Part shown: in pieces, positions 15,908 to 23,476 of the stretch
Position numbering within the stretch: position 1 is the stretch's first letter
Layout of the letters: each line of letters starts with the position of its first letter
NCBI RefSeq assembly: GCF_014645515.1
Contig: NZ_BMLW01000003.1
Coordinates: 332,689-396,688, forward strand
Source: Oceanobacillus neutriphilus
GTDB taxonomy: Bacteria; Bacillota; Bacilli; Bacillales; Amphibacillaceae
Length of the DNA: 64,000 nucleotides
Direction of reading: 5' to 3'
Notes under the pieces: generated by a model
Seen by the model: only the letters and a program-made list of their open reading frames with translations
Told to the model about the DNA's origin: nothing
Database searches by the model: none
Made by a program: the position numbers and the translations under genes

Positions 15908-17407
15908 GTGATCAAAAAAATTAGTATGGGACTTGCTGCTTTCATAAGTATGTTCATCATACAAATACCAGCTCATGCACAGGACCAGAATATACATAAT
16001 GAAATATTTTATCAAATATTGGTTGACCGGTTTAATAATGGGGACACTGAAATTCAGGGAGAAATAGATATTGATGATCCTTATAACTATCATGGCGGTG
16101 ACTTTCAGGGAATCATAAATAAATTAGATGACCTGAAGGATCTCGGGATTACTACGATTTCTCTGTCACCGATTATGGAGAATAAGGAAAAAGGCTATCA
16201 TGGATTTTGGATTACGGATTTTTATCAAGTAAATCCACAGTTTGGAACAATGGAAGATTTTGAGCGCCTTGTATCAGAAGTGCATCAGCGTGATATGAAA
16301 ATTGTTATTGATTTTGTGCTTAACTATGCTGCAGATACAAGCCCTTTGACAGATGATCCGGATAAAGAAGACTGGTGGCTGGGAGCACCGGCTTCAGAAG
16401 ATGAAAGGTTATCCGAAACGGTCCAATTAGACTTAACGAATCTGGATGCTGCAGATTATATATTAGATGCTGCTATGTATTGGGAATCCGAAACGGATAT
16501 TGATGGATTTAAGCTGCCTGATGTTGATGCTGCACCAGAAGCGTTTATCAAAGATTTTACTGCAGCTTTAAAAGAAAATCGCCCTGATTTTTATCTTATT
16601 GGTGATATAACAGAAGCAACCAGGGATGAAGCAGAGAATTTATTAGAAAATACATCGCTTGATATGATTAATTATCCGGAGTTGAATCAAGAATTAAGTG
16701 AAACATTTGCAGAAAGTGACAATGATGTTTCTGCGATTTATGATACCTGGAAAGAACAAGGATTAATCGATTTTTATAAACAGATAGACGGTTTTGGGCA
16801 GGCACGTTTTACAAATATTTTTTCAGAAAATCAACGTAATACTTTAACAGCCTGGACGCTGGCATTAACATATATGTATACAACACCGGGTGCAACAATG
16901 ATTACGCAAGGGACAGAGCTTCCAATGTATGGTGGCGATGCTGAGGAGTCCCAGCGGCTTGTTCCGTTTAATAGCGGAGATGACGATTTAAAGGAATTTC
17001 ATAAACGTATTGCTTCCCTGCATAATGAGTTTCCTGCATTAAGATTTGGTGATTTTGAATATGTCGGGTCTGAAGGGTCCATGCTGGTATTCCGTCGCAG
17101 CTATCAAGATGAGGTAATGTATGCAGCTATAAATAACGGAAGTGAATCAGCGTATATAGATGTAGATAATATAGAATCTGGCATGCAGTTAAAAGGTATC
17201 TTAGAGGATAATTTAGTACGTGAAAACAAAGAAGGCAACTACCGGATTGGAATACCAAGAGAATCCGTTGAAGTGTATATTTTAGAAGAAGCTAAAGGCT
17301 TTAATTGGCTGTTTATCGGTTTTATCGTTTCGGTTCTCGCATTGTTTGTTATTGCAGTTATACTGTTAAAAAGAAAACAAAAAATAAGGGAACATCAAGA
17401 AAGCTGA
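15908..17407 (+). CDS. Secreted, membrane-anchored GH13 alpha-amylase-like protein, probably catalytically inactive
   Basis: 499 residues. A signal peptide ends at AHA-QDQ (about residue 24). The (beta/alpha)8 GH13 barrel spans about 30-390, with ILVDRFNNGD and YHGGDFQGI typical of the family. A C-terminal domain follows, then a membrane helix (about 466-488) and a basic tail, so the protein faces outward. The four GH13 motifs are altered: region I reads DFVLNY (residues 135-140, His to Tyr140); region II reads GFKLPD (200-205) where GxRxD is expected, so Arg is Lys and the nucleophile Asp is Pro204; region III has Asp233 in place of the acid Glu; region IV (about 301-308) has no NHD. It may bind polysaccharide or act as a scaffold. 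The start is GTG 15908 with GGAGGGG upstream. It is monocistronic, with a terminator after it. Confidence 0.8.
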   Translation: MIKKISMGLAAFISMFIIQIPAHAQDQNIHNEIFYQILVDRFNNGDTEIQGEIDIDDPYNYHGGDFQGIINKLDDLKDLGITTISLSPIMENKEKGYHGFWITDFYQVNPQFGTMEDFERLVSEVHQRDMKIVIDFVLNYAADTSPLTDDPDKEDWWLGAPASEDERLSETVQLDLTNLDAADYILDAAMYWESETDIDGFKLPDVDAAPEAFIKDFTAALKENRPDFYLIGDITEATRDEAENLLENTSLDMINYPELNQELSETFAESDNDVSAIYDTWKEQGLIDFYKQIDGFGQARFTNIFSENQRNTLTAWTLALTYMYTTPGATMITQGTELPMYGGDAEESQRLVPFNSGDDDLKEFHKRIASLHNEFPALRFGDFEYVGSEGSMLVFRRSYQDEVMYAAINNGSESAYIDVDNIESGMQLKGILEDNLVRENKEGNYRIGIPRESVEVYILEEAKGFNWLFIGFIVSVLALFVIAVILLKRKQKIREHQES

Positions 17408-17482
17408 AAATAAAAGCACAGAAGTTTTTCCAGTGCAGGCACAAATGCCTGTGGTATCAGCTTAGAAAATGAATCTATTATA

Positions 17483-17514
17483 AAAATAAGTCCTTTTGAG
17501 GGCTTATTTTTTTA
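17483..17514 (+). terminator. Terminator after the GH13-like gene
   Basis: AAATAAGTCC pairs with GGGCTTATTT, followed by T residues. Confidence 0.75.
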
Positions 17515-17608
17515 TGTGTACAACTAGTCCTGTTAATGCGAACGTAAGTTAGATAAAGTAAACCAAGATTAATTTATCTGTGATATAATTTCTTCCACTT
17601 ATTACATG

Positions 17609-17663
17609 TTTACAACTTCATCTATTTTGATATAATAAGAACAAGTGTTCAGAACAAAAGTTC
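17609..17663 (+). promoter_or_regulatory. SigA promoter overlapped by two LexA (SOS) boxes
   Basis: TTTACA (17609-17614), a 16-bp spacer and TATAAT (17631-17636) form a good vegetative promoter. Immediately downstream are GAAC-AAGT-GTTC (17639-17650) and GAAC-AAAA-GTTC (17652-17663). Both match the Gram-positive LexA/DinR core GAAC-N4-GTTC and overlap the expected start of transcription. This arrangement is that of a tightly repressed SOS promoter. Confidence 0.75.
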
Positions 17664-17680
17664 TTATTGAGGTGGTTAAA

Positions 17681-17896
17681 ATGATCCGTTTCTTAACAAA
17701 GGCGATGGAGAAAAAAGAAAAGGTAATGATCTATTATATAGACTCTAAAGGCAAGGTCAGCCAACGAATAATAAGCGTGGTTGACATAGATAGCCTCAAA
17801 ATTTTAGCTTACTGCTACTATCGTAAACAGGTGAGAAGCTTTAAAATTGATAACATCCTGTCTTTTGGCCAGTTGAAAAGGAGTGTCGGGGCTTGA
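17681..17896 (+). CDS. Small stand-alone WYL-like domain protein, probably SOS-controlled
   Basis: 71 residues from ATG 17681, with GAGGTGG 5 bases before. The segments MIYYIDSKGKVSQR, ILAYCYYRKQVRSFKIDNI resemble the WYL ligand-binding domain (I-Y-D-KG, Y-A-YC--R--VR-F--D-I) without a DNA-binding part. WYL domains sense nucleic-acid or nucleotide ligands in DNA-damage and defence systems. The promoter carries two tandem LexA-type boxes, so the protein is probably made after DNA damage. Partner and ligand are unknown. It is monocistronic; an IS630 relic follows. Confidence 0.65.
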   Translation: MIRFLTKAMEKKEKVMIYYIDSKGKVSQRIISVVDIDSLKILAYCYYRKQVRSFKIDNILSFGQLKRSVGA

Positions 17897-17939
17897 ATAC
17901 ACATAGTAAGATTGTACAGTAAATTTTATTTGACCCACC

Positions 17940-18168
17940 TGACTTCTCCGTCCTTTTCCAGATGAAAACAAAGGCCGGCTGGAACTTGAGTATTTACTAC
18001 CCTCCAGCCCAGAACTCAACCTCATTGAAGGGTTATGGAAAGGGCTGAAAAAATGCTTCTTTTTTCGGATGTCCGAAAAATTCGCTCAAGGTCAGAGAAT
18101 TTATTGATGATATTATTCCGTGCAAGCATATGATCTATCGACCGGCTTTGTGTAAGGTTGTAAGTTAA
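17940..18168 (+). pseudogene. IS630-family transposase, C-terminal remnant with frameshift
   Basis: Read from about 17940 the frame gives LLRPFPDENKGRLELEYLL, then PSSPELNLIEGLWKGLKK, the hallmark DDE-box end of IS630/Tc1-like transposases. It breaks at about 18090; the continuation KVREFIDDIIP lies in another frame and runs to a TAA at 18166-18168. The N-terminal two-thirds are missing and no intact ends are visible. It is a decayed insertion. Confidence 0.75.
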
Positions 18169-18218
18169 AATTATTAATTAAACTTATATAAAATAACTTC
18201 CTTATTTCAATTTCATAT

Positions 18219-18506
18219 TTATAATATTATCCGAGTAATTGTTAAATATAAAAAAGCAATACCTAATACAATAAAAGTATACAATATTTTCTTTTTAGTG
18301 CTAGCTTTTGTTCTTTCGCGGACTACAGAATATACCATACAATAAATTCCTACAAACACATAAAACCAAATCGCCGTTTTGATAAGTTTATTATTCATAA
18401 CAAAACCCAACTGATCCCTTTCCCCGAAATAAGCCATTGTCAGCCCGCCGACAGTTATTGTTACTCCAAAAAACACCCAAATAATATTCCACGTTTTATT
18501 ACTCAT
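18219..18506 (-). CDS. Small three-helix membrane protein, unknown
   Basis: 95 residues with hydrophobic stretches at about 7-24, 42-61 and 73-91 and basic loops. It is not recognised. ATG 18506 has a GAGGTGA site at good spacing, and the whole frame is free of better candidates on the other strand, so it is likely a real gene. It stands alone, reading leftward towards the IS630 remnant. Confidence 0.6.
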   Translation of the reverse strand: MSNKTWNIIWVFFGVTITVGGLTMAYFGERDQLGFVMNNKLIKTAIWFYVFVGIYCMVYSVVRERTKASTKKKILYTFIVLGIAFLYLTITRIIL

Positions 18507-18824
18507 TTAATCACCTCATTTTTATTTATTCCTTTACACTATTGTACTAAAGCACTTAGCAGTTAGCACTGAAAAATGAAAAATAAAAAACACCAACAAG
18601 TAGGTGTCACTTCTATTTTAGTATACCAATCGAAAGGAACCGTCATTTTTTAGTTTGTTCTATAAAATATTATATGCTTACTGATGTTTTAATAAAAACA
18701 TTGATATAACAAGATACAGTGTTTGTACAGTAATTTTTATTTATGTGACATTTCTCCTGATTATATAGTATAATAAAATTGAAATATAGTGAAAGATACA
18801 ATTTACTTTAAGGAGGTACAGGGC
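18507..18824. other. Gap of 318 bp with promoters and a leftward hairpin
   Basis: A stem ACACC...GGTGT at 18590-18609 with a leftward T run reads as a terminator or attenuator on the minus strand, upstream of the 18506 gene. The right part is AT-rich promoter sequence for the signal peptidase. No gene was seen. Confidence 0.45.
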
Positions 18825-19373
18825 ATGGAGAAGGGTCTTCTGAAGAGAAAAATTTATCTGTTATGCAGAATAGCAGTAATTATTACTATTACTGTGTTTT
18901 TTGTGAAAAATTTCCTTCTTGCTCCCTCTGTTGTCTGGGGAGAATCCATGCAGCCTACTTTCTGGGATCAAGATAAGATTATTGTCAATAAAATCGCGTC
19001 CATTGACCGGTTTGATGTGATAGTATTCCATGCTCCTGACTCTGATAATTACTATGTAAAACGTGTGATTGGCATGCCTGGTGATCAAATTGAATATATA
19101 AACAATGTTTTATACTTAAATGGAGAACCGGTAGATGAGCCGTACTTGCTGAACGAAAACAGTCCTGCAAAACTTGCCTTTCAAACCGGGAATTTTACAT
19201 TAGAAGAGTTGACAGGCTACTCTACTGTTCCTGAAAACACCTATTTTGTTTTGGGAGATAACCGTGGAAACAGTAATGACAGCCGCTTTTTTGGATTTTT
19301 AAATGAACAGGCAATTATTGGAGAAGTAACATTCCGGATTTATCCATTCAGTAATATTGGCAGACCACAATAA
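18825..19373 (+). CDS. Type I signal peptidase (second copy)
   Basis: 182 residues. The N-terminal anchor (about 12-30) is followed by the serine box WGESMQPTF, the lysine box YYVKRVIGMPGDQIEY, and the GDNRGNSNDSR box: a complete SipS/SipV-type leader peptidase. It diverges clearly from the copy at 4.9 kb, so it is not a recent duplication. ATG 18825 is chosen for the TAAGGAGG 8 bases upstream; the first in-frame start at 18789 lacks one. It is monocistronic and followed by two terminator-like hairpins. Confidence 0.92.
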   Translation: MEKGLLKRKIYLLCRIAVIITITVFFVKNFLLAPSVVWGESMQPTFWDQDKIIVNKIASIDRFDVIVFHAPDSDNYYVKRVIGMPGDQIEYINNVLYLNGEPVDEPYLLNENSPAKLAFQTGNFTLEELTGYSTVPENTYFVLGDNRGNSNDSRFFGFLNEQAIIGEVTFRIYPFSNIGRPQ

Positions 19374-19418
19374 ACCCGTATGTGAAGGACTGATATACCT
19401 TTACATGCGGGTTTTTAT
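19372..19418 (+). terminator. Terminator after the second signal peptidase gene
   Basis: AAACCCGTATGTGAAGG pairs with CCTTTACATGCGGGTTTTT. Confidence 0.8.
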
Positions 19419-19488
19419 TTATCAAGGATTTTACGCCGTACTTCGGGGCTTACGCTATTCAGAATAAAATAGAGGTCACACTGGAATA

Positions 19489-19528
19489 CCGCCTTTTATA
19501 TACATCTGTATATGAAGGCGATTTTTTA
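19489..19528 (+). terminator. Second terminator-like hairpin
   Basis: CGCCTTTTATATACA pairs with TGTATATGAAGGCG, followed by ATTTTTT. No gene lies between this and the previous terminator, so it is either a backup or the relic of a lost gene. Confidence 0.65.
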
Positions 19529-19651
19529 TTCCTGAGATATTTCCATATTTCTAATAAAATTACGACAAAGTTTGACATATTGTCAACACTGCTCTTATAT
19601 TAGGAGTAACAAAAGAAAATATTTAGAATGATAGAAAGGTCTGGATAGTTA

Positions 19652-20281
19652 ATGAATCATAGAATTGGAGATTACATCAAAGAGAAATTAGAGGAAAAAC
19701 AAATTACCATGCGGGCGCTTAGTAAGAAAACAAATATTAATATATCTACTGTATCACGCATTATTAACCACAAACGCAAGCCGACAAATCAGCATTTAAT
19801 GGAAATTTCAAAGGTTTTGGATATACCTTTTGAAGAGCTGCTTCAGAAAAATGGACTTCCGGTAAAAACAACTGAGAAAAGGATAAATGACGAACAGGAT
19901 TATACTGCAATGGTTAAACATTTTTTAAAGCAGTCAGGTGATCAGTGCGATTCTTTTTCTATGAAAAAAATAGAGGAGAAATTATATGAATATGAGCAGG
20001 ATGCTGAAACAGAAGAAGGTCAGCGTCTGATAATTGAAAATTTCCAGGAAAAAAAAGAAAGCGCCGGGAATCAAGGTGCATACATGCAGCAGCTTACATC
20101 CTTTTTTCATCGATTTTGTCATAAAAAAGGCACACGTAAGGAATTGATTTTAATGGGAGCAGCGCTAATTTATTTTATCAGTACAGCAGATGTTGTGCCA
20201 GACTATCTTTTTCCGGTTGGATATTTAGATGATGCTATAGCAGTTCAGGTAGTAATGAATTTACTTTCTAATAAATACTAG
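19652..20281 (+). CDS. XRE-type HTH protein with C-terminal DUF1232 domain
   Basis: 209 residues. Residues 5-65 form a lambda-Cro/C1-type HTH (MRALSKKTNINISTVSRI). The middle is charged and probably helical. Residues about 170-207 carry the DUF1232 signature ALIYFISTADVVPDYL, then GYLDDAIAVQVV, a small hydrophobic hairpin also found in YkvA-like proteins. The combination suggests a DNA-binding protein that associates with the membrane; that is inference. It is 16 bp upstream of rodA and probably cotranscribed with it. Confidence 0.8.
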   Translation: MNHRIGDYIKEKLEEKQITMRALSKKTNINISTVSRIINHKRKPTNQHLMEISKVLDIPFEELLQKNGLPVKTTEKRINDEQDYTAMVKHFLKQSGDQCDSFSMKKIEEKLYEYEQDAETEEGQRLIIENFQEKKESAGNQGAYMQQLTSFFHRFCHKKGTRKELILMGAALIYFISTADVVPDYLFPVGYLDDAIAVQVVMNLLSNKY

Positions 20282-20297
20282 TAATGAGGTTTTTGAT

Positions 20298-21464
20298 ATG
20301 CGGCAGAAGAAATATAATTTGGATTATAGTATTATAACAATCTTATTTTTATTATTTTTAATTAGTTTAATTGCTATATATAGTGGTTCAGGGCAGTATG
20401 CGCAGTCACAGCCTTATTATTTTGTGATCCGTCAGACTGTTTGGTACGTTTTTGGTATCCTGATCATGCTGGCAGTTATTTTCTTTGATTATGAGCTTTT
20501 GAAGCATCAGGCATTCAGGATGTATGCTGCTGGTATTTTTCTTCTAATTTGTGTTCATTTTTTTGGCGTCTTTCGCAATGGCTCACAACGCTGGCTAAAT
20601 TTGGTTTTTTTTGAAGTGCAGCCGTCTGAGTTTATCAAAATATTTCTTATAATTTATTTGGCAGTTCTTTTGGAACGCCATGGTAATCGAAAGCTGTCTC
20701 TAAAAATGAGTATTCATTTAACATTGAAAATAATGGCAGTAACCCTTATTCCGTTTGTTTTTATCTTTCTTCAGCCGGACCTAGGTTCTGCTCTGACTAT
20801 ATTTGCCATTGCTTTTACAATGATTATTGTTTCCAGTATATCGATAAAAGTTATTTTACCAATACTTTTTTCAATGGCTGCTTCAGTAGCCGGTTTAGTT
20901 TTTATATATGCTTATTATTCAGATACTTTTTCCCGTTTGTTTCAATCGCATCAAATGGAAAGAATTTATGGCTGGTTAAACCCGTCAGAGTATGCGTCTG
21001 ACTATGGATATCAGCTTCACCAGGCAATTATGGGCATCGGTTCAGGTCAATTAAGCGGTGCCGGATTTAATCAGGGGATGCAGATTCAAAATGGGAAGGT
21101 TCCGGAAGCACATACAGACTTTGTTTTTACAGTAATTGGAGAGGAATATGGTTTTATTGGTGCAAGCATTCTGATTCTGTTGTACTTTCTGCTTCTTTAC
21201 CGGATTACAAAGATCGCTTATGAGACAAATAACTTATTTGGTGTCTATCTTTGTGTCGGTGTCATTGGAATTCTTGCTTTTCAAGTTTTCCAAAATATTG
21301 CGATGACGATAGGGTTAATGCCAATTACAGGTATTACATTACCATTTATAAGTTATGGCGGCAGCTCTCTAATAACCAATCTGATGATGGTCGGATTAGT
21401 AATTAGTGTGCAAATCCGTTCTTCCAGGGATGATTTATTCCGTAAAAAAGCTATCAGTGATTAG
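20298..21464 (+). CDS. rodA: RodA/FtsW family peptidoglycan glycosyltransferase
   Basis: 388 residues with ten hydrophobic helices. SEDS-family landmarks are present: RWLNLVFFEVQPSEF with the PSEF motif, QPDLGSAL, the large extracellular loop ending PEAHTDFVFTVIGEEYGF, and the C-terminal PFISYGGSS. SEDS proteins polymerise glycan strands from lipid II together with a class B PBP; the length and sequence fit RodA (cell elongation) better than FtsW or SpoVE. The start ATG 20298 follows AATGAGG. ddl is next downstream, a cell-wall context. Confidence 0.9.
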   Translation: MRQKKYNLDYSIITILFLLFLISLIAIYSGSGQYAQSQPYYFVIRQTVWYVFGILIMLAVIFFDYELLKHQAFRMYAAGIFLLICVHFFGVFRNGSQRWLNLVFFEVQPSEFIKIFLIIYLAVLLERHGNRKLSLKMSIHLTLKIMAVTLIPFVFIFLQPDLGSALTIFAIAFTMIIVSSISIKVILPILFSMAASVAGLVFIYAYYSDTFSRLFQSHQMERIYGWLNPSEYASDYGYQLHQAIMGIGSGQLSGAGFNQGMQIQNGKVPEAHTDFVFTVIGEEYGFIGASILILLYFLLLYRITKIAYETNNLFGVYLCVGVIGILAFQVFQNIAMTIGLMPITGITLPFISYGGSSLITNLMMVGLVISVQIRSSRDDLFRKKAISD

Positions 21465-21590
21465 ACAGAGGGTAATGGTAATTCTTTTTGGCTTGCCGGT
21501 AACTTTTAGACCATCTGAGATATTTTTAAGAAATTAGATGGATATTTAAGCGTCTCTTTATTTCTATCCCATGCAGGAGGCACCTCTTCT

Positions 21591-21671
21591 TATGAATTTA
21601 GCGCATTTAATTCCCCGTCGAAATGAACTCTATGATAAAATAGCGATACAGGTCAAACAAATCATGATGTA
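21591..21671 (+). CDS. Possible 26-residue peptide between rodA and ddl
   Basis: AGGAGG at 21573-21578 precedes ATG 21591 by 12 bases, and a frame of 26 codons plus stop follows, beginning MNLAHLIPRRNELYDKIAIQ. It is unrecognised and could equally be a fragment or chance. The only support is the ribosome-binding site and position. Confidence 0.25.
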
Positions 21672-21733
21672 AGAACATATTATGTGATGAATATAATAAT
21701 TATGTTATTAGAGTCAACAAGGAGAGGGTTTAA

Positions 21734-22825
21734 ATGAAGAAAAAAGTTGGTATTGTATTTGGGGGGAAATCATCTGAGCATGAGGTTTCCTTACAATCAG
21801 CCAAAAATATTGTAGATGCTATTAATTTAGATAAGTATGAAGTACATTTGCTGGGCATTGACAAGCAGGGAAACTGGCATGTAAATGATCGTTCCCGTTA
21901 TTTAATAAATGAAGAGGACCCAAGCCTGATTGCATTAAATAAAACAGGGAAGGGAATTGCTATTGTTCCTGGAGCAGAGGAGAACCAGATTATTCAGACT
22001 GGCTCTGATATAAGCATGGATCAATTGGACGTTATCTTTCCTATCGTACACGGGACACTCGGGGAGGATGGAAGCCTGCAGGGAATGCTGAAGATGGCTA
22101 ATATTCCATTTGTCGGTTCCGATGTGCTTGGCTCGGCGATTAGTATGGATAAGGATATTGCCAAACGTCTGCTTCAGGATGCTGGTTTAAATGTTGCCCG
22201 CGGATATAGCTTCCGTAAAGCGAAGCAGGATCAAATAGTCTATCAGGATATTGTGGCGGGATTAGGCACACCATTGTTTATCAAGCCGGCAAATCAGGGA
22301 TCTTCGGTTGGAGTACACAAAGTAGAAACAGAGGAAGAATTTAACCATGCTATTCAGGATGCTTTTATGTACGATCATAAAGTTTTAGTAGAGGAAGCTA
22401 TCGAAGGACGAGAGATTGAATGCTCGGTTTTAGGTAACGATCATCCGATTGCTTCTGTACCTGGAGAAATACTTCCAACTGTCGAATTTTATTCTTACGA
22501 AGCGAAATATATTGATGAATCCGGGGCAAATCTGGAAATTCCGGCTTCGTTGGAAAAAGACGTAGCAGAAAAAATTCAAACTACTGCCATTCAAGCTTTT
22601 GAAGCACTAAATTGTGAAGGGCTGGCCAGAGTAGACGTATTTTTAAAAGAGGACAATACTATTATTATCAATGAAATTAATACATTGCCAGGTTTCACGA
22701 AAATAAGTATGTACCCTAAACTTTGGGAAGAAAGCGGGATTTCCTACCGGGAACTGATTGAGAGATTAATTGAATTGGCAATCGAACGCCATCAGAGAGA
22801 TCAGCAATTAAAGAGCTCTATTTAA
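21734..22825 (+). CDS. ddl: D-alanine--D-alanine ligase
   Basis: 363 residues, an ATP-grasp ligase that makes the D-Ala-D-Ala dipeptide for peptidoglycan precursors in the cytoplasm. Visible motifs: FGGKSSEHEVSL at the N terminus, KPANQGSSVGVHK (ATP-grasp loop), FYSYEAKYID with the tyrosine-bearing omega loop typical of D-Ala rather than D-Lac ligases, and NEINTLPGFTKISMYPKLW at the C terminus. AAGGAGAGGG precedes the ATG. The ligase type predicts ordinary vancomycin-sensitive precursors. Confidence 0.96.
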   Translation: MKKKVGIVFGGKSSEHEVSLQSAKNIVDAINLDKYEVHLLGIDKQGNWHVNDRSRYLINEEDPSLIALNKTGKGIAIVPGAEENQIIQTGSDISMDQLDVIFPIVHGTLGEDGSLQGMLKMANIPFVGSDVLGSAISMDKDIAKRLLQDAGLNVARGYSFRKAKQDQIVYQDIVAGLGTPLFIKPANQGSSVGVHKVETEEEFNHAIQDAFMYDHKVLVEEAIEGREIECSVLGNDHPIASVPGEILPTVEFYSYEAKYIDESGANLEIPASLEKDVAEKIQTTAIQAFEALNCEGLARVDVFLKEDNTIIINEINTLPGFTKISMYPKLWEESGISYRELIERLIELAIERHQRDQQLKSSI

Positions 22826-22864
22826 TTGTGTCTTCCAGATTAAAAGTTGTAAAAGGATGATTGA

Positions 22865-23284
22865 ATGTCTAACAGCAAAACAGAAAAAAATAATGCAAAA
22901 GTTTACTTTCAAAGTAATCTTCCTTCAGTGATGTTTCATTTTTTCCTGACCGTGTCTGCAATGCTGTTGGTACTCTTTACAAACCAGATAAAGGGAATAT
23001 TCTTCAGTATTTTAATTATATATGCTTTGTTTGGATTGTTTTTGACTAACCAAGGGACGTTATTAAAAAATTTGCAATCTGTTTCATTGGTTTTCATTAT
23101 TAATCTGATACTTTATACACTGCTCCCTGTGGTGCTGCCGCAGGCGCTGATGTTTTATTCCCTGCCATATATTTATTTGGGTTTTATAAACGGGCAATTC
23201 ATTTATTTAGCTGTTATATTACCTTCTGTTTGTATGCTGATCGGGTTATACGTGAAAGTATTGATGACCAGTTTTAAAAAATAA
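22865..23284 (+). CDS. Four-helix membrane protein, unknown
   Basis: 139 residues with hydrophobic helices at about 22-40, 45-60, 68-90 and 100-130 and a short charged N terminus. It is not recognised as a family. An AAAAGGATG site lies before ATG 22865. It follows ddl by 39 bp and could be cotranscribed with it; an inverted repeat at 23351-23396 lies after it. Confidence 0.55.
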   Translation: MSNSKTEKNNAKVYFQSNLPSVMFHFFLTVSAMLLVLFTNQIKGIFFSILIIYALFGLFLTNQGTLLKNLQSVSLVFIINLILYTLLPVVLPQALMFYSLPYIYLGFINGQFIYLAVILPSVCMLIGLYVKVLMTSFKK

Positions 23285-23350
23285 TATGCCATTAACAGGA
23301 ACATTATTTGGAACAAATGTGACAGATGATCCTCCCCGGTAAATGAAAAG

Positions 23351-23396
23351 AAAGAGGAGCTGCGATAAATAAAGAAACAGTTCCTCTTTCTAATGA
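23351..23396. terminator. Inverted repeat, terminator-like without a long T run
   Basis: GAAAGAGGAGCTG pairs with CAGTTCCTCTTTC around an A-rich loop, between the small membrane gene and the UbiB-family gene. Confidence 0.5.
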
Positions 23397-23476
23397 AAGC
23401 CTGGATTTCCTGTTAGCAGATGGATAAGAATGGGTATACTATGAATAGAAGCAGATACGAAGGGAGGGGACTCGCC

